Notes: generated by a model from the letters alone, not told the origin. DNA of 59,234 nucleotides from Candidatus Gastranaerophilales bacterium (GCA_944327275.1 CALVHB010000033.1:1-59234), one strand, 5' to 3'. Positions 42,409 through 51,979 are shown, counted from the stretch's first letter. A program made the numbers and translations.

Positions 42409-43476
42409 TTATATCACCTGTCTCCCCAATAGTGTCATTTCAAGTTTCCCATTTCTGAAGTGTACAGATAGGAAATTTTTTCTAAATCTGTTAAATCTTC
42501 TTTTCCGCTCAATAGATTGTAATACTTTAAGGTATTTTTCAGGCGTGTTTATAAGTACCATAAATTCTTTCTTTTTTATCTTTTTAAAGAATTCGTCTTG
42601 AAGTTTCCCAGAATTATATTCTTCTTTAAAATGATTTGAAAATACCGGGAGAAATTCCTCTCTTTTTTCATCATCAAGCCTCAAGATTGAACTTACATAG
42701 GCATTATACCTATTAATTTCTTCTTGGATTTTGAATTTTTCTTTAAGTTCAGGATGTTCTTCTAAAAACTTATCTATTTCATTGTATTCATCGCATACAC
42801 AGTATACTTTTGTTTTACTTTTAACAGAAGAATTCATATTATCTTGTCTGTAGTATAAGTATGCTTTATCTGTAAGTATTACGCGTTTTGCAAGAGCAAA
42901 GACTTTGAAAGAAAACGCTAAATCCTGATAACTTGCTCCTGGAGTCTCTAAAAATTTTATATTATTTCTATTTAAAAACTCTCTTTTGTATATTGCACTC
43001 CAAACTGATGGGTCTATTCTCAAAAGACTTTTATCTTCAAATGAATTTGTAACTTTAAAAGCTTTTGCAGAAGATATTCTGTTGTTTTTTCTAGAAAACT
43101 TATTTTTGCTCCAATAATGATACCAATCACTTTTTACAATATCTGCATCATTTTCTACTGCTATTTTATATAATTCCTCAAACATTTTTGAATCAGCGAA
43201 ATCGTCTGACTCAATTATTCCGATATATTCTCCAGAAGCAGCATTTATACCCATATTCATAGTATTGCCATATCCTGAATTTGATTTATTAATGACAATT
43301 ATTCTTTGGTCTTGTTTTGCGAAATTCTCAAGAATTTCACCGGACTTATCAGTAGAACCGTCATTTACGAAAATTATTTCTATATCAGCTAAAGATTGAT
43401 TAATTATGCTATTTGCACATTCTGACAAGTATTTCTCAACATTATATACAGGAACTATTACACTTACTTTTGCCAT
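42409..43476 (-). CDS. family 2 glycosyltransferase
   Basis: 355 aa GT-A fold enzyme. VSVIVPVYNVEKYLSECANS, IEIIFVNDGSTDKSG and GIIESDDFAD hold the nucleotide-sugar and metal-binding residues (DGS and the DxD-type ESDD). It transfers a sugar in surface polysaccharide synthesis. Cytoplasmic, no transmembrane helix. The C-terminus carries a basic, poorly conserved extension. It overlaps glf by one base. Confidence 0.9.
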   Translation of the reverse strand: MAKVSVIVPVYNVEKYLSECANSIINQSLADIEIIFVNDGSTDKSGEILENFAKQDQRIIVINKSNSGYGNTMNMGINAASGEYIGIIESDDFADSKMFEELYKIAVENDADIVKSDWYHYWSKNKFSRKNNRISSAKAFKVTNSFEDKSLLRIDPSVWSAIYKREFLNRNNIKFLETPGASYQDLAFSFKVFALAKRVILTDKAYLYYRQDNMNSSVKSKTKVYCVCDEYNEIDKFLEEHPELKEKFKIQEEINRYNAYVSSILRLDDEKREEFLPVFSNHFKEEYNSGKLQDEFFKKIKKKEFMVLINTPEKYLKVLQSIERKRRFNRFRKNFLSVHFRNGKLEMTLLGRQVI

Positions 43477-44582
43477 TATTTTATCTCCTCAAACAGTTTA
43501 AGAGCTCTTTCTATAGCCTTATCCATGTCATAATATTTGTAATCTCCTAACCTCCCAAGAAAATATGTATTACTTGAAGCATCTTTTTTATACTTTTTAT
43601 ATAAACTTAGATTCTCTTCAGATTGAATTGGGTAATATCTTTCATTTTTACCGTCTTCGAAAGCTTCAGAGTACTCTTTTGCAATTACCGTTTTTTCTGA
43701 TTTATCATTCAAATAATACTTATATTCATGAATTCTTGTAAAATCATAATTACAAGGGTAATTGACTACAGCATTATTTTGATAAAATTCTCGATTATGT
43801 GTTTCAAATTTAAAATTCACACTTCTATATGGAAGAACTCCATGTTTATAGTTGAAAAATTCGTCTATAGATGCAGTGCAAAAAATTCTCTTATACTCAG
43901 AAAAATGCTTATTATCGTATTTGGTATTGAGTTTAACCTTTATATTAGGGTGATTTAATATATTTTCCACCATTTTAGTATATCCGCACAGAGGTATACC
44001 TTGATATTTGTCTTGAAAATATCTACTGTCTTTACTTATATAAACAGGAACTCTTGCTGTAACAGAACCATCAATTTCACTTGGACTTTTGTTCCACTGT
44101 TTACTTGTGTAATGAAGAAAAACTTTTTCGTAAATATATTCTGCAAGAAATTTTAAATCGCTGTCTTCCTGATTTTTAAAATCAAGAATTGAGATTTTTG
44201 TGTTATATGTAAATTTTTCTAGTAACTTCTTTTCAAGTCTTTCTGCTAAAGATTTTGGAAATACGTCATATAAAGTGTTAAAGTTAAATGGAATAGTTGT
44301 TTCAATACCGTCAATTATTGCAAAAACTTTATGCATATACGTATTAAAGTCTGCAAATTTTTTTATAAAATTCCATACATTCTCATTATTTGTGTGAAAG
44401 ATATGTGATCCATATTTGTGAATACAAATGCCGTTTTCATCAACATAATCATATATGTTTCCTGCTATATGACTTTTTCTGTCAATAACAAGAACTCTTT
44501 CACCATCGTCTGCAAGCAATCTTGCAATCACAGCTCCTGAAAGGCCGCAGCCTACAACCAAGTTTGTCTCATTCATAATCAT
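43476..44582 (-). CDS. glf: UDP-galactopyranose mutase
   Basis: 368 aa flavoenzyme. VVGCGLSGAVIARLLAD is the FAD-binding GxGxxG fold, CIHKYGSHIFHTNNE and LHYTSKQWNKSP are the substrate-flap and active-site segments of Glf, and the late KDASSNTYFLGRLGDYKYYDMD is the classical C-terminal Glf signature. It makes UDP-galactofuranose, implying that the glycan built by this cluster has galactofuranose. Confidence 0.95.
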   Translation of the reverse strand: MIMNETNLVVGCGLSGAVIARLLADDGERVLVIDRKSHIAGNIYDYVDENGICIHKYGSHIFHTNNENVWNFIKKFADFNTYMHKVFAIIDGIETTIPFNFNTLYDVFPKSLAERLEKKLLEKFTYNTKISILDFKNQEDSDLKFLAEYIYEKVFLHYTSKQWNKSPSEIDGSVTARVPVYISKDSRYFQDKYQGIPLCGYTKMVENILNHPNIKVKLNTKYDNKHFSEYKRIFCTASIDEFFNYKHGVLPYRSVNFKFETHNREFYQNNAVVNYPCNYDFTRIHEYKYYLNDKSEKTVIAKEYSEAFEDGKNERYYPIQSEENLSLYKKYKKDASSNTYFLGRLGDYKYYDMDKAIERALKLFEEIK

Positions 44583-44650
44583 ATACTCTCTTTGTCTATC
44601 ATAGTATAAAAAAGAGAGATATAAAATTCATCATAAAGAATTATTAAGTG

Positions 44651-45289
44651 TTAGTAGTCCATCTGCCAGCCGGATTCAGAAAGTACTCCTAAACAGGCTT
44701 CACCAAAAGCGTAACTTTTGCAAGTGTTTACACTTGTTGCATTAGAAACGTCCCCATCACCACTGGATGATAATTTTCCGTTTTTTTGTATATAGAATGT
44801 AAAAATATCTCTACCGCCGACATTTGGTTTTTCTGCACCATTGGTATCAGTTATAACTTCAAGGGATTCGTCTCTCTGTTTTATACAAATAGCCGCCGAG
44901 TTAGCCAGCACATATGAATTTCCATCACAGGTCATTGCTGCATTTGCAGATCCGTCAACTGATTTGTAGTTGGATGGCGAAAAACACTCTCCAACATCAT
45001 TAGAAGAACAAGTTTTAATTTTTTTTAGGTGGTTATTAACAAAATTGTCAACACCATTAGTATCTGTAAAAATAGAAGTTGTTGTAATTGAATTTTTCCC
45101 TTCTTCAGTCATAGTAAGATCAATTGCATTTGTAAATTCTGTGACCACTTTTCTAAATTGAACCGACTGTGCTTTTTTTTGATAATTTTTCATAAGAGTT
45201 GGAACTGTAAGAGCAGAAACTACCCCTACTATACTCATTGTAATGAGTACTTCTGAAAGTGTAAAAGCTAGAATTTTATTGATTTTCAT
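44651..45289 (-). CDS. type IV pilin-like protein 3 of a tandem set
   Basis: 212 aa from ATG 45289 (AAAGGAAAT upstream). The prepilin signature is NKILAFTLSEVLITMSIVGV with the +5 glutamate. The globular part has paired cysteines (CSSNDVGEC), NVGGRDIFTFYIQKNGKL and the ending SESGWQMDY. It is the last of three tandem related genes, with 17 bases to its predecessor. Probably a minor pilin or pseudopilin, or a secreted matrix-like member of an expanded family. Confidence 0.85.
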   Translation of the reverse strand: MKINKILAFTLSEVLITMSIVGVVSALTVPTLMKNYQKKAQSVQFRKVVTEFTNAIDLTMTEEGKNSITTTSIFTDTNGVDNFVNNHLKKIKTCSSNDVGECFSPSNYKSVDGSANAAMTCDGNSYVLANSAAICIKQRDESLEVITDTNGAEKPNVGGRDIFTFYIQKNGKLSSSGDGDVSNATSVNTCKSYAFGEACLGVLSESGWQMDY

Positions 45290-45306
45290 TATATTTCCTT
45301 TATGTT

Positions 45307-46020
45307 TTAATAATTCATTTCCCAATTGTTACTTAAAAGTCTGTTTAAGCAGTATGCTCCATTAGGAGAAGATGTGCAGTTATTACATACCCCGTCGGTA
45401 TTGCACAAATTACCTTCTGCATCCCCAGCGAAAGCTGATGGAGCTTTCCCTCTTAATTCTCCGTCTTTTGTTAAGTAAAATGTAAACATATCTCTGCCAC
45501 CAATGTTAGGTTTTTCAGGACCGTTTGTATCCGCAAGTATTTTTAAATATGGTTTATAAGCTGCATTGATATCAATCATTGGTCCAGAATTAGCCCTAAC
45601 AATACTTATACAAATAGTTGCAGAATTTTCCAACATGTAGGCCTTTGAATTACAATAACTTGCAGCTGTTTTATTACCATATACATTACCGTCTATTGTT
45701 TTATAGTTTCCACTAAAAAAACAGCTAGAAACATCTGTACTGTCGCATACCCTAACGAGTCTAAAATACTGATTTAGGAAATTATCAATTCCATCATCAT
45801 CTGTAAACACACTTGTACTTGCAAATCTTGATTTTGCCTCTGCAGTAGTGATCATATCAGCAGCATCAACTAAATCGAGTGCAAGCTTCCTTATTTGTAC
45901 AGTCTGAGCTTCTTTCTGATAATTCTTTATTAAAGTAGGAATCGTAAGGGCAGAAATCACACCAATAACTGATAAAGTAATTAATAGTTCAGATAATGTA
46001 AATGCAAAGAATTTTTTCAT
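45307..46020 (-). CDS. type IV pilin-like protein 2 of a tandem set
   Basis: 237 aa. KKFFAFTLSELLITLSVIGV is the prepilin signature. The region CDSTDVSSCF, the YKTIDGNVYGN block, NIGGRDMFTFYLTKDGEL and the end NNWEMNY parallel the two neighbours. An extra stretch containing CNTDGVCNNC makes more disulfides likely. It starts 11 bases after the gene at 46032-46739. Confidence 0.85.
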   Translation of the reverse strand: MKKFFAFTLSELLITLSVIGVISALTIPTLIKNYQKEAQTVQIRKLALDLVDAADMITTAEAKSRFASTSVFTDDDGIDNFLNQYFRLVRVCDSTDVSSCFFSGNYKTIDGNVYGNKTAASYCNSKAYMLENSATICISIVRANSGPMIDINAAYKPYLKILADTNGPEKPNIGGRDMFTFYLTKDGELRGKAPSAFAGDAEGNLCNTDGVCNNCTSSPNGAYCLNRLLSNNWEMNY

Positions 46021-46031
46021 ATTTCCCTCTT

Positions 46032-46739
46032 TTAATAGTTAACTTTCCAATTTTCATTGAGAAGTTTACCAAAGCATCCTTCTCCAACATATGAGTTTTT
46101 GCATGATGTTGAGAATAACATATTTCTGGTGTTTTCAGCAGTCCCATCTTTAATTTTTGTAGGACCTATATACAAACTTGTACGTCCGTCATCAATACAG
46201 TCAAAATCATATATGAAGAATGTGAACATGTCTCTACCACCGATATTGGGTCTTTCAATACCATTGACATCAACATAAACCCTTGGAGGAGTGTTCCCAA
46301 CACTACCTTTATTCCCTGGTACAATACACATTGATGCTCCACTTTTTAGTATAACGCTGTATCCGTCCTCACAAGTAAAATCATGTTTTGTTGAGTTATT
46401 TATTGATCTGTATGAATCAGCAAAACAAGGTTGAGTATCAGTTCCGCAATCTCTTGTTAAATCAAAAAATTCAGTTAGAAAATAACCAGCAGTATCATCT
46501 ACACTCCCGCCATTCAGAATTAGTCTGGAGTCATAGAATGTTTTGTTATATTGTTCTGTTTGTAGAACTGTAAGGTTTTGAAGTAACTCAACATAATTTT
46601 TTCTTAGCATAGTAAGAAAGGATTTTTCTTGATAATGCGATATTACAGTCGGAACGGTTATTGCCACGATAATTCCAACAATACTCACTGCTATCAACAT
46701 TTCAGATAAGGTAAATCCAAAATTAACTTCTCTTCGCAT
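46032..46739 (-). CDS. type IV pilin-like protein 1 of a tandem set
   Basis: 235 aa. NFGFTLSEMLIAVSIVGIIV is the prepilin signature, here with Gly before the cleavage site. It shares NIGGRDMFTFFIYD and the ending NENWKVNY with the other two. AAGGGATA precedes the ATG. First gene of the pilin-like operon, which lies upstream of glf. Confidence 0.85.
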   Translation of the reverse strand: MRREVNFGFTLSEMLIAVSIVGIIVAITVPTVISHYQEKSFLTMLRKNYVELLQNLTVLQTEQYNKTFYDSRLILNGGSVDDTAGYFLTEFFDLTRDCGTDTQPCFADSYRSINNSTKHDFTCEDGYSVILKSGASMCIVPGNKGSVGNTPPRVYVDVNGIERPNIGGRDMFTFFIYDFDCIDDGRTSLYIGPTKIKDGTAENTRNMLFSTSCKNSYVGEGCFGKLLNENWKVNY

Positions 46740-46807
46740 AAAAATACTATCCCTTATTACTTAATTCATTATAACCTTATTATGGATAAAAGTCAATCGT
46801 AATAGGT

Positions 46808-47038
46808 CTAAACCTCGATAAATAGGCGTTGTCCGACGATATTTTGTTTCCCATTATAGTATCCTGCAAAGTAGCCTCCTCTAACAGGGGAATTTTTAGC
46901 GTAAGAATTAATACTATTTCCATTATAGTTAACAAAAGGATTATTACTATATGGGTTTGATGAATTTCTTACAGGAGCCACTACTTGAGTGGTTTGAGGT
47001 ACAAACATTTGTGATAATAAATTTACAATACCTGCCAT
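46808..47038 (-). CDS. 76-aa Asn/Tyr/Gly-rich small protein
   Basis: Unrecognised. It opens MAGIVNLLSQMFVPQTTQVV, then has a low-complexity middle (SSNPYSNNPFVNYNGNS), and ends GQRLFIEV. AGAAAGG lies 11 bases before the ATG, and a TGATATAAT extended -10 box (47094-47102, minus strand) gives a leader of about 55 bases. There is no signal peptide. It looks like a small structural or envelope-associated protein. Confidence 0.6.
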   Translation of the reverse strand: MAGIVNLLSQMFVPQTTQVVAPVRNSSNPYSNNPFVNYNGNSINSYAKNSPVRGGYFAGYYNGKQNIVGQRLFIEV

Positions 47039-47166
47039 TTATACTTAACCTTTCTTACAAACAAAATTTAATTTTTTTTTACGATTTGTCATAATTATAT
47101 CATGTTATTTAGAGAAAAATTTATATTTCTTAATAAAATCATATATTTTATGTAGAAATTTTGTAA

Positions 47167-47172
47167 TATAAT
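47167..47172 (+). promoter_or_regulatory. -10 box of the PurD-like gene, leaderless arrangement
   Basis: TATAAT 6 bases before ATG 47179, preceded by TTTGTAA as at mgtE. No ribosome site and no clear -35. Confidence 0.55.
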
Positions 47173-47178
47173 CAAGTT

Positions 47179-48429
47179 ATGGATAGTAAAAATGAAAAGA
47201 AAATTTTGATAGTTGGTTCTTCTGCTAAAGATTATGCACTAGCTAAGAAGATTAAGGAATATAATGCTAAAGTTTATGTTATTCCTGGGAACCCAAGAAT
47301 TGCCGAAATTGCTGATTGCGTTGATATTAGAGAAGAAAATACTCAAGAAATTCTTGAATTTGTCCTTGAAAATGACATAAATTTGACAATTGTCTCCTCA
47401 GAGGCAGCTATTAAGGCTGATATTGCAGATTTATTTCAGTCTAATGAACAGTTGATTTTTGCCCCAACTTATCAAAGTGCCGATTTTACAATAAATCGTT
47501 CAATTGGAAAGAAGTTTTTATATAAATTGCGAATTCCTACTCCTCGTTTTGCAATCTTTGATAAATTGCAAGCAGCAGTTGATTATATTAAAAATGCTCC
47601 TATGCCGCAAGTAATAAGATCTGATCAAAATTTTAAAGGTCAAGATCGTTTGGTTTGTAATACATTTCTAGATGCAAAAATATTTATAGAAGATCTTTTT
47701 TGTAAAGGTGAAAAAAAGGTAGTTTTAGAGGATTATGTATATGGACATGAGTTTACTTTATATGTAGTTACAGATGGTTATCACGCCTTACCGTTGACAT
47801 CTGTCGCAAATTATAAATTTATGGAAAATGGTGATGGTGGGTTGTTAACTGACGGTATTGGAGCTTATACTCCTGATTATAAGGTATCAAATTCTGTAGT
47901 CGATTCGATAATGTTCAATGTTGTAGAACCTGTTTTACAATCGTTGCAAAAAAAAGGTGCTCCGTATTTAGGTATTTTAGGTTTAGATAGTGTGCTAACC
48001 TATGATGATAATTACGTTGTTCTTGACTTTAAGCCATTTTTCTCTGATCACGATTGTAATGCTGTGTTAAATTTAATTGATGATAATCTGCTTAATTTGT
48101 TTGAAGCTTGTGCTGTTGGTTCTTTTGCAGATGACTATAATCGTGTTGATATTTCAGATTCTGCTTCTGTTTCTTGTGTACTTTCTTCAAGAGTTAATGG
48201 AAGTATAATTTCAGGATTGGATTTAATTGATTCTGATATTTCTCATTTTGGTATAAATAAAAATCAATATTTAGAGTATGAAACTATTTCTGGTAAAACT
48301 TTGGTTTTAACGAAAACAGCTAAAACTTTATCACGTGCAAGAAAATCACTATATGAAGATATTGATCTTATAAATTTTGATGGAAAAAAATACCGTACTG
48401 ATATTTGTGAGCAGGTTGAAAAATTTTAA
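47179..48429 (+). CDS. purD: PurD-like ATP-grasp ligase with altered active site
   Basis: 416 aa, matching phosphoribosylamine-glycine ligase in length and layout: an N-terminal Rossmann-like part (KILIVGSSAKDYALAKKIKE, where GxGGREHA is usual), ATP-grasp domains and a C-terminal beta domain. The segment corresponding to EFNxRFGDPE reads DFKPFFSDHD (residues 283-292), so metal ligands Glu and Asn and the GDPE turn are changed to Asp, Lys and SDHD. The usual family step is GAR synthesis in purine biosynthesis; the altered motif makes this uncertain and a different ligase is possible. Downstream DnaJ-like gene starts 21 bases after. Confidence 0.65.
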   Translation: MDSKNEKKILIVGSSAKDYALAKKIKEYNAKVYVIPGNPRIAEIADCVDIREENTQEILEFVLENDINLTIVSSEAAIKADIADLFQSNEQLIFAPTYQSADFTINRSIGKKFLYKLRIPTPRFAIFDKLQAAVDYIKNAPMPQVIRSDQNFKGQDRLVCNTFLDAKIFIEDLFCKGEKKVVLEDYVYGHEFTLYVVTDGYHALPLTSVANYKFMENGDGGLLTDGIGAYTPDYKVSNSVVDSIMFNVVEPVLQSLQKKGAPYLGILGLDSVLTYDDNYVVLDFKPFFSDHDCNAVLNLIDDNLLNLFEACAVGSFADDYNRVDISDSASVSCVLSSRVNGSIISGLDLIDSDISHFGINKNQYLEYETISGKTLVLTKTAKTLSRARKSLYEDIDLINFDGKKYRTDICEQVEKF

Positions 48430-48450
48430 ACCTTCATTATAGATAATAGT

Positions 48451-49455
48451 ATGAAGAACTATTATTCTATTCTTGGAGTTACACCTGACAGTTCTGCTGC
48501 TGATATAAAGGCAGCATATAGAGTTCTTGCTAGAAAATACCATCCGGATGTTAATCCATCAGGTGCTGAAAAATTTAAAGAAATTTCTGAGGCTTATGAA
48601 GTTCTTTCTGATTCGAAAAAGAAACTTCAGTATGATACTATAAATGGATTTTTTAGGACAAATACAAAATCAGAGGAAAAACAAAGAACATCTCCGAAAC
48701 AAGCACAACAAGAATATAAGAAGCAGAGTAATTCTTCTGCCTCTGAAAAGGAAAATTTTTCTAAAAAAATAAATGATATTTTTGACGATTTTGTAAAGGC
48801 AAGTTCTAATAACAAGAAAAAGCCATCCCCTAAAAAAGGTGAGGATGTTTATGAAGAACTTTCAATTACTATAAAAGAAGCTGTAAATGGTGCTGAAAGA
48901 GTAGTAAATGTTATGCATACGACTCAATGCGACCATTGTAAAGGTCGAAAGTTTATAAATGGAACAATTTGTTCTGTTTGCAAAGGAACTGGAGAAAAAT
49001 CTACTCATAGAAAGATAACCGTAAAAATTCCTAAAAATATTAAAAATGGGACAAAGCTTCGCATTCCAAATGAAGGTAATTTAGGAACTGATGGTGGTAA
49101 AAATGGAGATTTATACTTAAAAATTAAAATTGAACCGAACTCACGTATGCAGTTTGATGGTAATAATGTAATTTATAATGTTCCTATTACCCCATTTGAG
49201 GCTGTTTTAGGTGGGGATATTTCGATTCCGGTATTTGAAGGCGCAATATCTTTGAAAATTCCTCAAAACACTCATGGCGGACAAAAATTTAGATTAGCAG
49301 GTCAGGGGTTAAAGTCAAATGGTAAATCAGGTGACATGATTATTGTTGTACATATTGAAATTCCTTGTACTTTGTCAGATGATGAGATAAAGTTATATCA
49401 AAAACTTAGAAAATTGTCAGGACAAAGTATAAGAGAGAATTTACTAAATGAATGA
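48451..49455 (+). CDS. DnaJ-like co-chaperone with half a zinc finger
   Basis: 334 aa. The J domain (1-70) has HPD in [11 protein letters not shown] charged linker (about 75-130) follows instead of the G/F region. The zinc domain has only two CxxCxG repeats (CDHCKGR and CSVCKGTG) instead of four, so it holds one zinc. The two C-terminal substrate-binding domains are complete ([34 protein letters not shown]). It partners with DnaK. The 3' end overlaps queE by 8 bases. Confidence 0.85.
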   Translation: MKNYYSILGVTPDSSAADIKAAYRVLARKYHPDVNPSGAEKFKEISEAYEVLSDSKKKLQYDTINGFFRTNTKSEEKQRTSPKQAQQEYKKQSNSSASEKENFSKKINDIFDDFVKASSNNKKKPSPKKGEDVYEELSITIKEAVNGAERVVNVMHTTQCDHCKGRKFINGTICSVCKGTGEKSTHRKITVKIPKNIKNGTKLRIPNEGNLGTDGGKNGDLYLKIKIEPNSRMQFDGNNVIYNVPITPFEAVLGGDISIPVFEGAISLKIPQNTHGGQKFRLAGQGLKSNGKSGDMIIVVHIEIPCTLSDDEIKLYQKLRKLSGQSIRENLLNE

Positions 49456-50122
49456 AAAAGATGTTAAAATAAAAGAAATTTTTGAATCTATTCAAGGTGA
49501 AGGCCCATATGTCGGATATAAGCAGCTTTTTATCAGATTTTGTAATTGTAATTTGAAGTGTAATTATTGTGATACAGAATATTCTTCTGAAAAAGATTTC
49601 GTAACTTATTCTCCTTTTGAACTTGCAGAAATTGTAAATAGCTCAAGTAATGTGCATTCTGTTTCTTTGACAGGAGGAGAGCCTCTTTTGTCTGTAAATT
49701 ATCTAAAAGAGTTTTTACCACTGGTGACTAAACCTGTTTATTTGGAAACTAATGCAACTCTTGCAGATAATTTCTTATTAATTAAGAGTTTTGTCGATAT
49801 TGTATCAGCTGATATTAAACTTGAAAGTGCAACAGGAATTAAAAATGCCTATGTGTTGCATGAAAGATTTTTTGAAAAATGTAATGGTGTAGAGACTTTT
49901 GCAAAAATAGTTTTTAACGACAAAATTACAGATGAAGAAATTGAAATTTGTTCAAATATCGGAAGAAAATTTGCTATTGAACTTGTTTTACAACCTGAAA
50001 TGATTGGAGAAAGAATGTCCGTGTCATCATCTTTCGCTGAAGAGATACTTGAAAAATTTTTAAATAAATATGACAAGGTCCGATTAATTCCTCAAGTTCA
50101 TAAGTTTATAAATGTCAGATAA
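49448..50122 (+). CDS. queE: 7-carboxy-7-deazaguanine synthase
   Basis: 224 aa. The radical SAM motif is in [13 protein letters not shown] (CxxxCxxC), with the QueE N-terminus [20 protein letters not shown] and the SLTGGEPLL glycine motif. It converts carboxy-tetrahydropterin to CDG in the queuosine pathway. The other queuosine genes are not in the window. Confidence 0.92.
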   Translation: MNEKDVKIKEIFESIQGEGPYVGYKQLFIRFCNCNLKCNYCDTEYSSEKDFVTYSPFELAEIVNSSSNVHSVSLTGGEPLLSVNYLKEFLPLVTKPVYLETNATLADNFLLIKSFVDIVSADIKLESATGIKNAYVLHERFFEKCNGVETFAKIVFNDKITDEEIEICSNIGRKFAIELVLQPEMIGERMSVSSSFAEEILEKFLNKYDKVRLIPQVHKFINVR

Positions 50123-50161
50123 TAATTTTTTATAGTATAATGCTTATAAAGAGAGGTAAGT

Positions 50162-50731
50162 ATGTCTGTTAAAAGAGTTTTACAATATGGAGAAAAATCC
50201 CTTAGAGAACCATCAAAAGAGGTTCATAAGGTTTCTAAAAAAATACAAGATTTGGTTCAAGATTTGCTAGATACTATGTATGCTAAAAATGGTGTTGGTA
50301 TGGCCGCTCCACAAATTGGTGTAAATTATAGAGTATTTGTGATTGATGTATCAAAAAATGATGAGCCTATTAATCCATTGGTATTTATTAATCCAAAAAT
50401 TATAAAAAAATCCGGAGCAATAGTTGCTCAAGAAGGTTGTATAAGTTTTCCAGAGGCTTATACAGACGTAAAACGTTATAAAAATGTAATGGTAAAGGCT
50501 TTGGATATTCACGGACGTCCTTTTGTGCTAGAAGCAAAGGATGGATCATTGCTCTCTCGTGCTATTCAGCATGAAAATGATCACCTTGATGGTATTCTTT
50601 TTATCGATCATTGTGTAAACAGATTTGAAACTGATACTATATTATCTAAACACAATTTACCTCCAATTGAAGCTGATATGTTGATAGATGAGCCTGAACT
50701 TGATAAGGAGTTAGAAACTAAAAATGATTAA
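50162..50731 (+). CDS. def: peptide deformylase
   Basis: 189 aa. Motif 1 GVGMAAPQIGV, motif 2 EGCISFP (cysteine metal ligand; Ile replaces the common Leu) and motif 3 QHENDHLDG (HExxH) are all present. It removes the formyl group from nascent proteins. A TATAAT box and GAGAGG precede it. It overlaps fmt by 8 bases, the standard def-fmt pair. The C-terminal tail is longer and acidic. Confidence 0.95.
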   Translation: MSVKRVLQYGEKSLREPSKEVHKVSKKIQDLVQDLLDTMYAKNGVGMAAPQIGVNYRVFVIDVSKNDEPINPLVFINPKIIKKSGAIVAQEGCISFPEAYTDVKRYKNVMVKALDIHGRPFVLEAKDGSLLSRAIQHENDHLDGILFIDHCVNRFETDTILSKHNLPPIEADMLIDEPELDKELETKND

Positions 50732-51635
50732 TATTGTATTTTTTGGAACTCCATCTATAGCTCTTAAGTCTTTAGAGTATTTGTATAATTCTAATGATAT
50801 TAATGTTTTGGCTGTGGTAACTCAACCTGATAAACCCGCAGGTAGAGGGCAGAAACTTTCTATGTCTCCTATTAAAGTTTTTGCTGTTGAAAATGGTATC
50901 CCTGTATTTCAGCCAAAATCAATAAGAAAGTCTCCGGAAATTCAAGAAGAATTGAAAAAGTTATCACCCGACTTTTTTGTGACTTTTGCATTTGGACAAA
51001 TTTTATCCCAAGAGGTTTTAGATATTCCAAAATACGAAACTATTAATTTACATGCTTCATTGCTACCAAAGTATAGAGGAGCTAATCCTATACAAAGAGC
51101 AATTATTAATGGAGACAAAGTGACAGGTATTTGTACAATGATTACTGAACTAGGTCTTGATTGTGGTGATATTTGCTTAAAAGAAGTAATTGATATTCCT
51201 GATACTATGAATTGTGAACAGTTATTTCAGGAAATAAGTGAAAAATCTCCTCGTTTAATTGAGGAGACTCTAAAAGGACTTGTTGATAATTCTATTGTCC
51301 CTCAAAAACAAGAGGAGGAATGTGTATGTATGGCCAATAAATTGACAAAAGAGGAAACAAAAATTGATTGGTCTAAGTCTGCGGAAGAAATTCATAACCT
51401 TGTGAGAGGTATATATAAGTTTCCTTCTGCATATTTTGAATACAACGGTAAAATTATTAAAGTTTTAGAAACAAAAGTTGTAGAGGGTTCTGGTAAAATT
51501 GGGGAATTTGTAAAATTCTCAAAAGAAGGAATCCTTGTTGGCTGTGGAAAAGATTGTATTCTTCTTGTAAAAGTGAAACCCGAAGGTAAGGGGGAAATGT
51601 TTGCAAGAGATTGGGCAAATGGTTTAAAAAGATGA
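50724..51635 (+). CDS. fmt: methionyl-tRNA formyltransferase
   Basis: 303 aa. The formyl-THF binding and catalytic blocks are present: VTQPDKPAGRGQKL, FVTFAFGQIL, NLHASLLPKYRGANPIQRAI (the Asn-His pair) and TELGLDCGDI. It formylates initiator Met-tRNA and acts with Def. The stop codon overlaps the aroH start as ATGA. Confidence 0.96.
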   Translation: MINIVFFGTPSIALKSLEYLYNSNDINVLAVVTQPDKPAGRGQKLSMSPIKVFAVENGIPVFQPKSIRKSPEIQEELKKLSPDFFVTFAFGQILSQEVLDIPKYETINLHASLLPKYRGANPIQRAIINGDKVTGICTMITELGLDCGDICLKEVIDIPDTMNCEQLFQEISEKSPRLIEETLKGLVDNSIVPQKQEEECVCMANKLTKEETKIDWSKSAEEIHNLVRGIYKFPSAYFEYNGKIIKVLETKVVEGSGKIGEFVKFSKEGILVGCGKDCILLVKVKPEGKGEMFARDWANGLKR

Positions 51636-51979
51636 TTTCAAAAGGTATAAGAGGAGCAATTACAGTTGATTGCAATACAAGTGATTCGATTAGAAAATCT
51701 GTTCTTGAATTGTTATCAGAACTGGTAGAACGAAATAATATAAAAAAAGATAACATTTCTCATGTCATTTTTACTTTGACACCTGATCTGAACGCTGATT
51801 TCCCTGCAAAATTTGCAAGGATTGATTTCGGTTGGGATGATGTTGCAATGATGTGTTATCATGAGCTTGACGTCCCAAATTCTTTACCTATGTGTCTAAG
51901 AGTGTTAATTGTTTTAAACTGCGATAAAGATTTTAAACCGGAATTTGTTTATTTAAAAGATGCTGCAAATTTAAGATAG
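51632..51979 (+). CDS. aroH: chorismate mutase, AroH class
   Basis: 115 aa from ATG 51632 (the longer frame from 51611 runs into fmt). The opening ISKGIRGAITVDCN and the segment MCYHELDVPNSLPMCLRVLI match AroH-type trimeric chorismate mutases, with the Arg, Glu and Cys residues expected. It makes prephenate for Phe and Tyr synthesis. Its start is coupled to the fmt stop. Its 3' end overlaps the convergent gene by 9 bases. Confidence 0.88.
   Translation: MISKGIRGAITVDCNTSDSIRKSVLELLSELVERNNIKKDNISHVIFTLTPDLNADFPAKFARIDFGWDDVAMMCYHELDVPNSLPMCLRVLIVLNCDKDFKPEFVYLKDAANLR

Noticed and set aside
44587..44618. Inverted repeat CTCTCTTT/AAAGAGAG before glf
   Set aside because: No T tract follows on the coding strand and the loop is long; not counted as a terminator.
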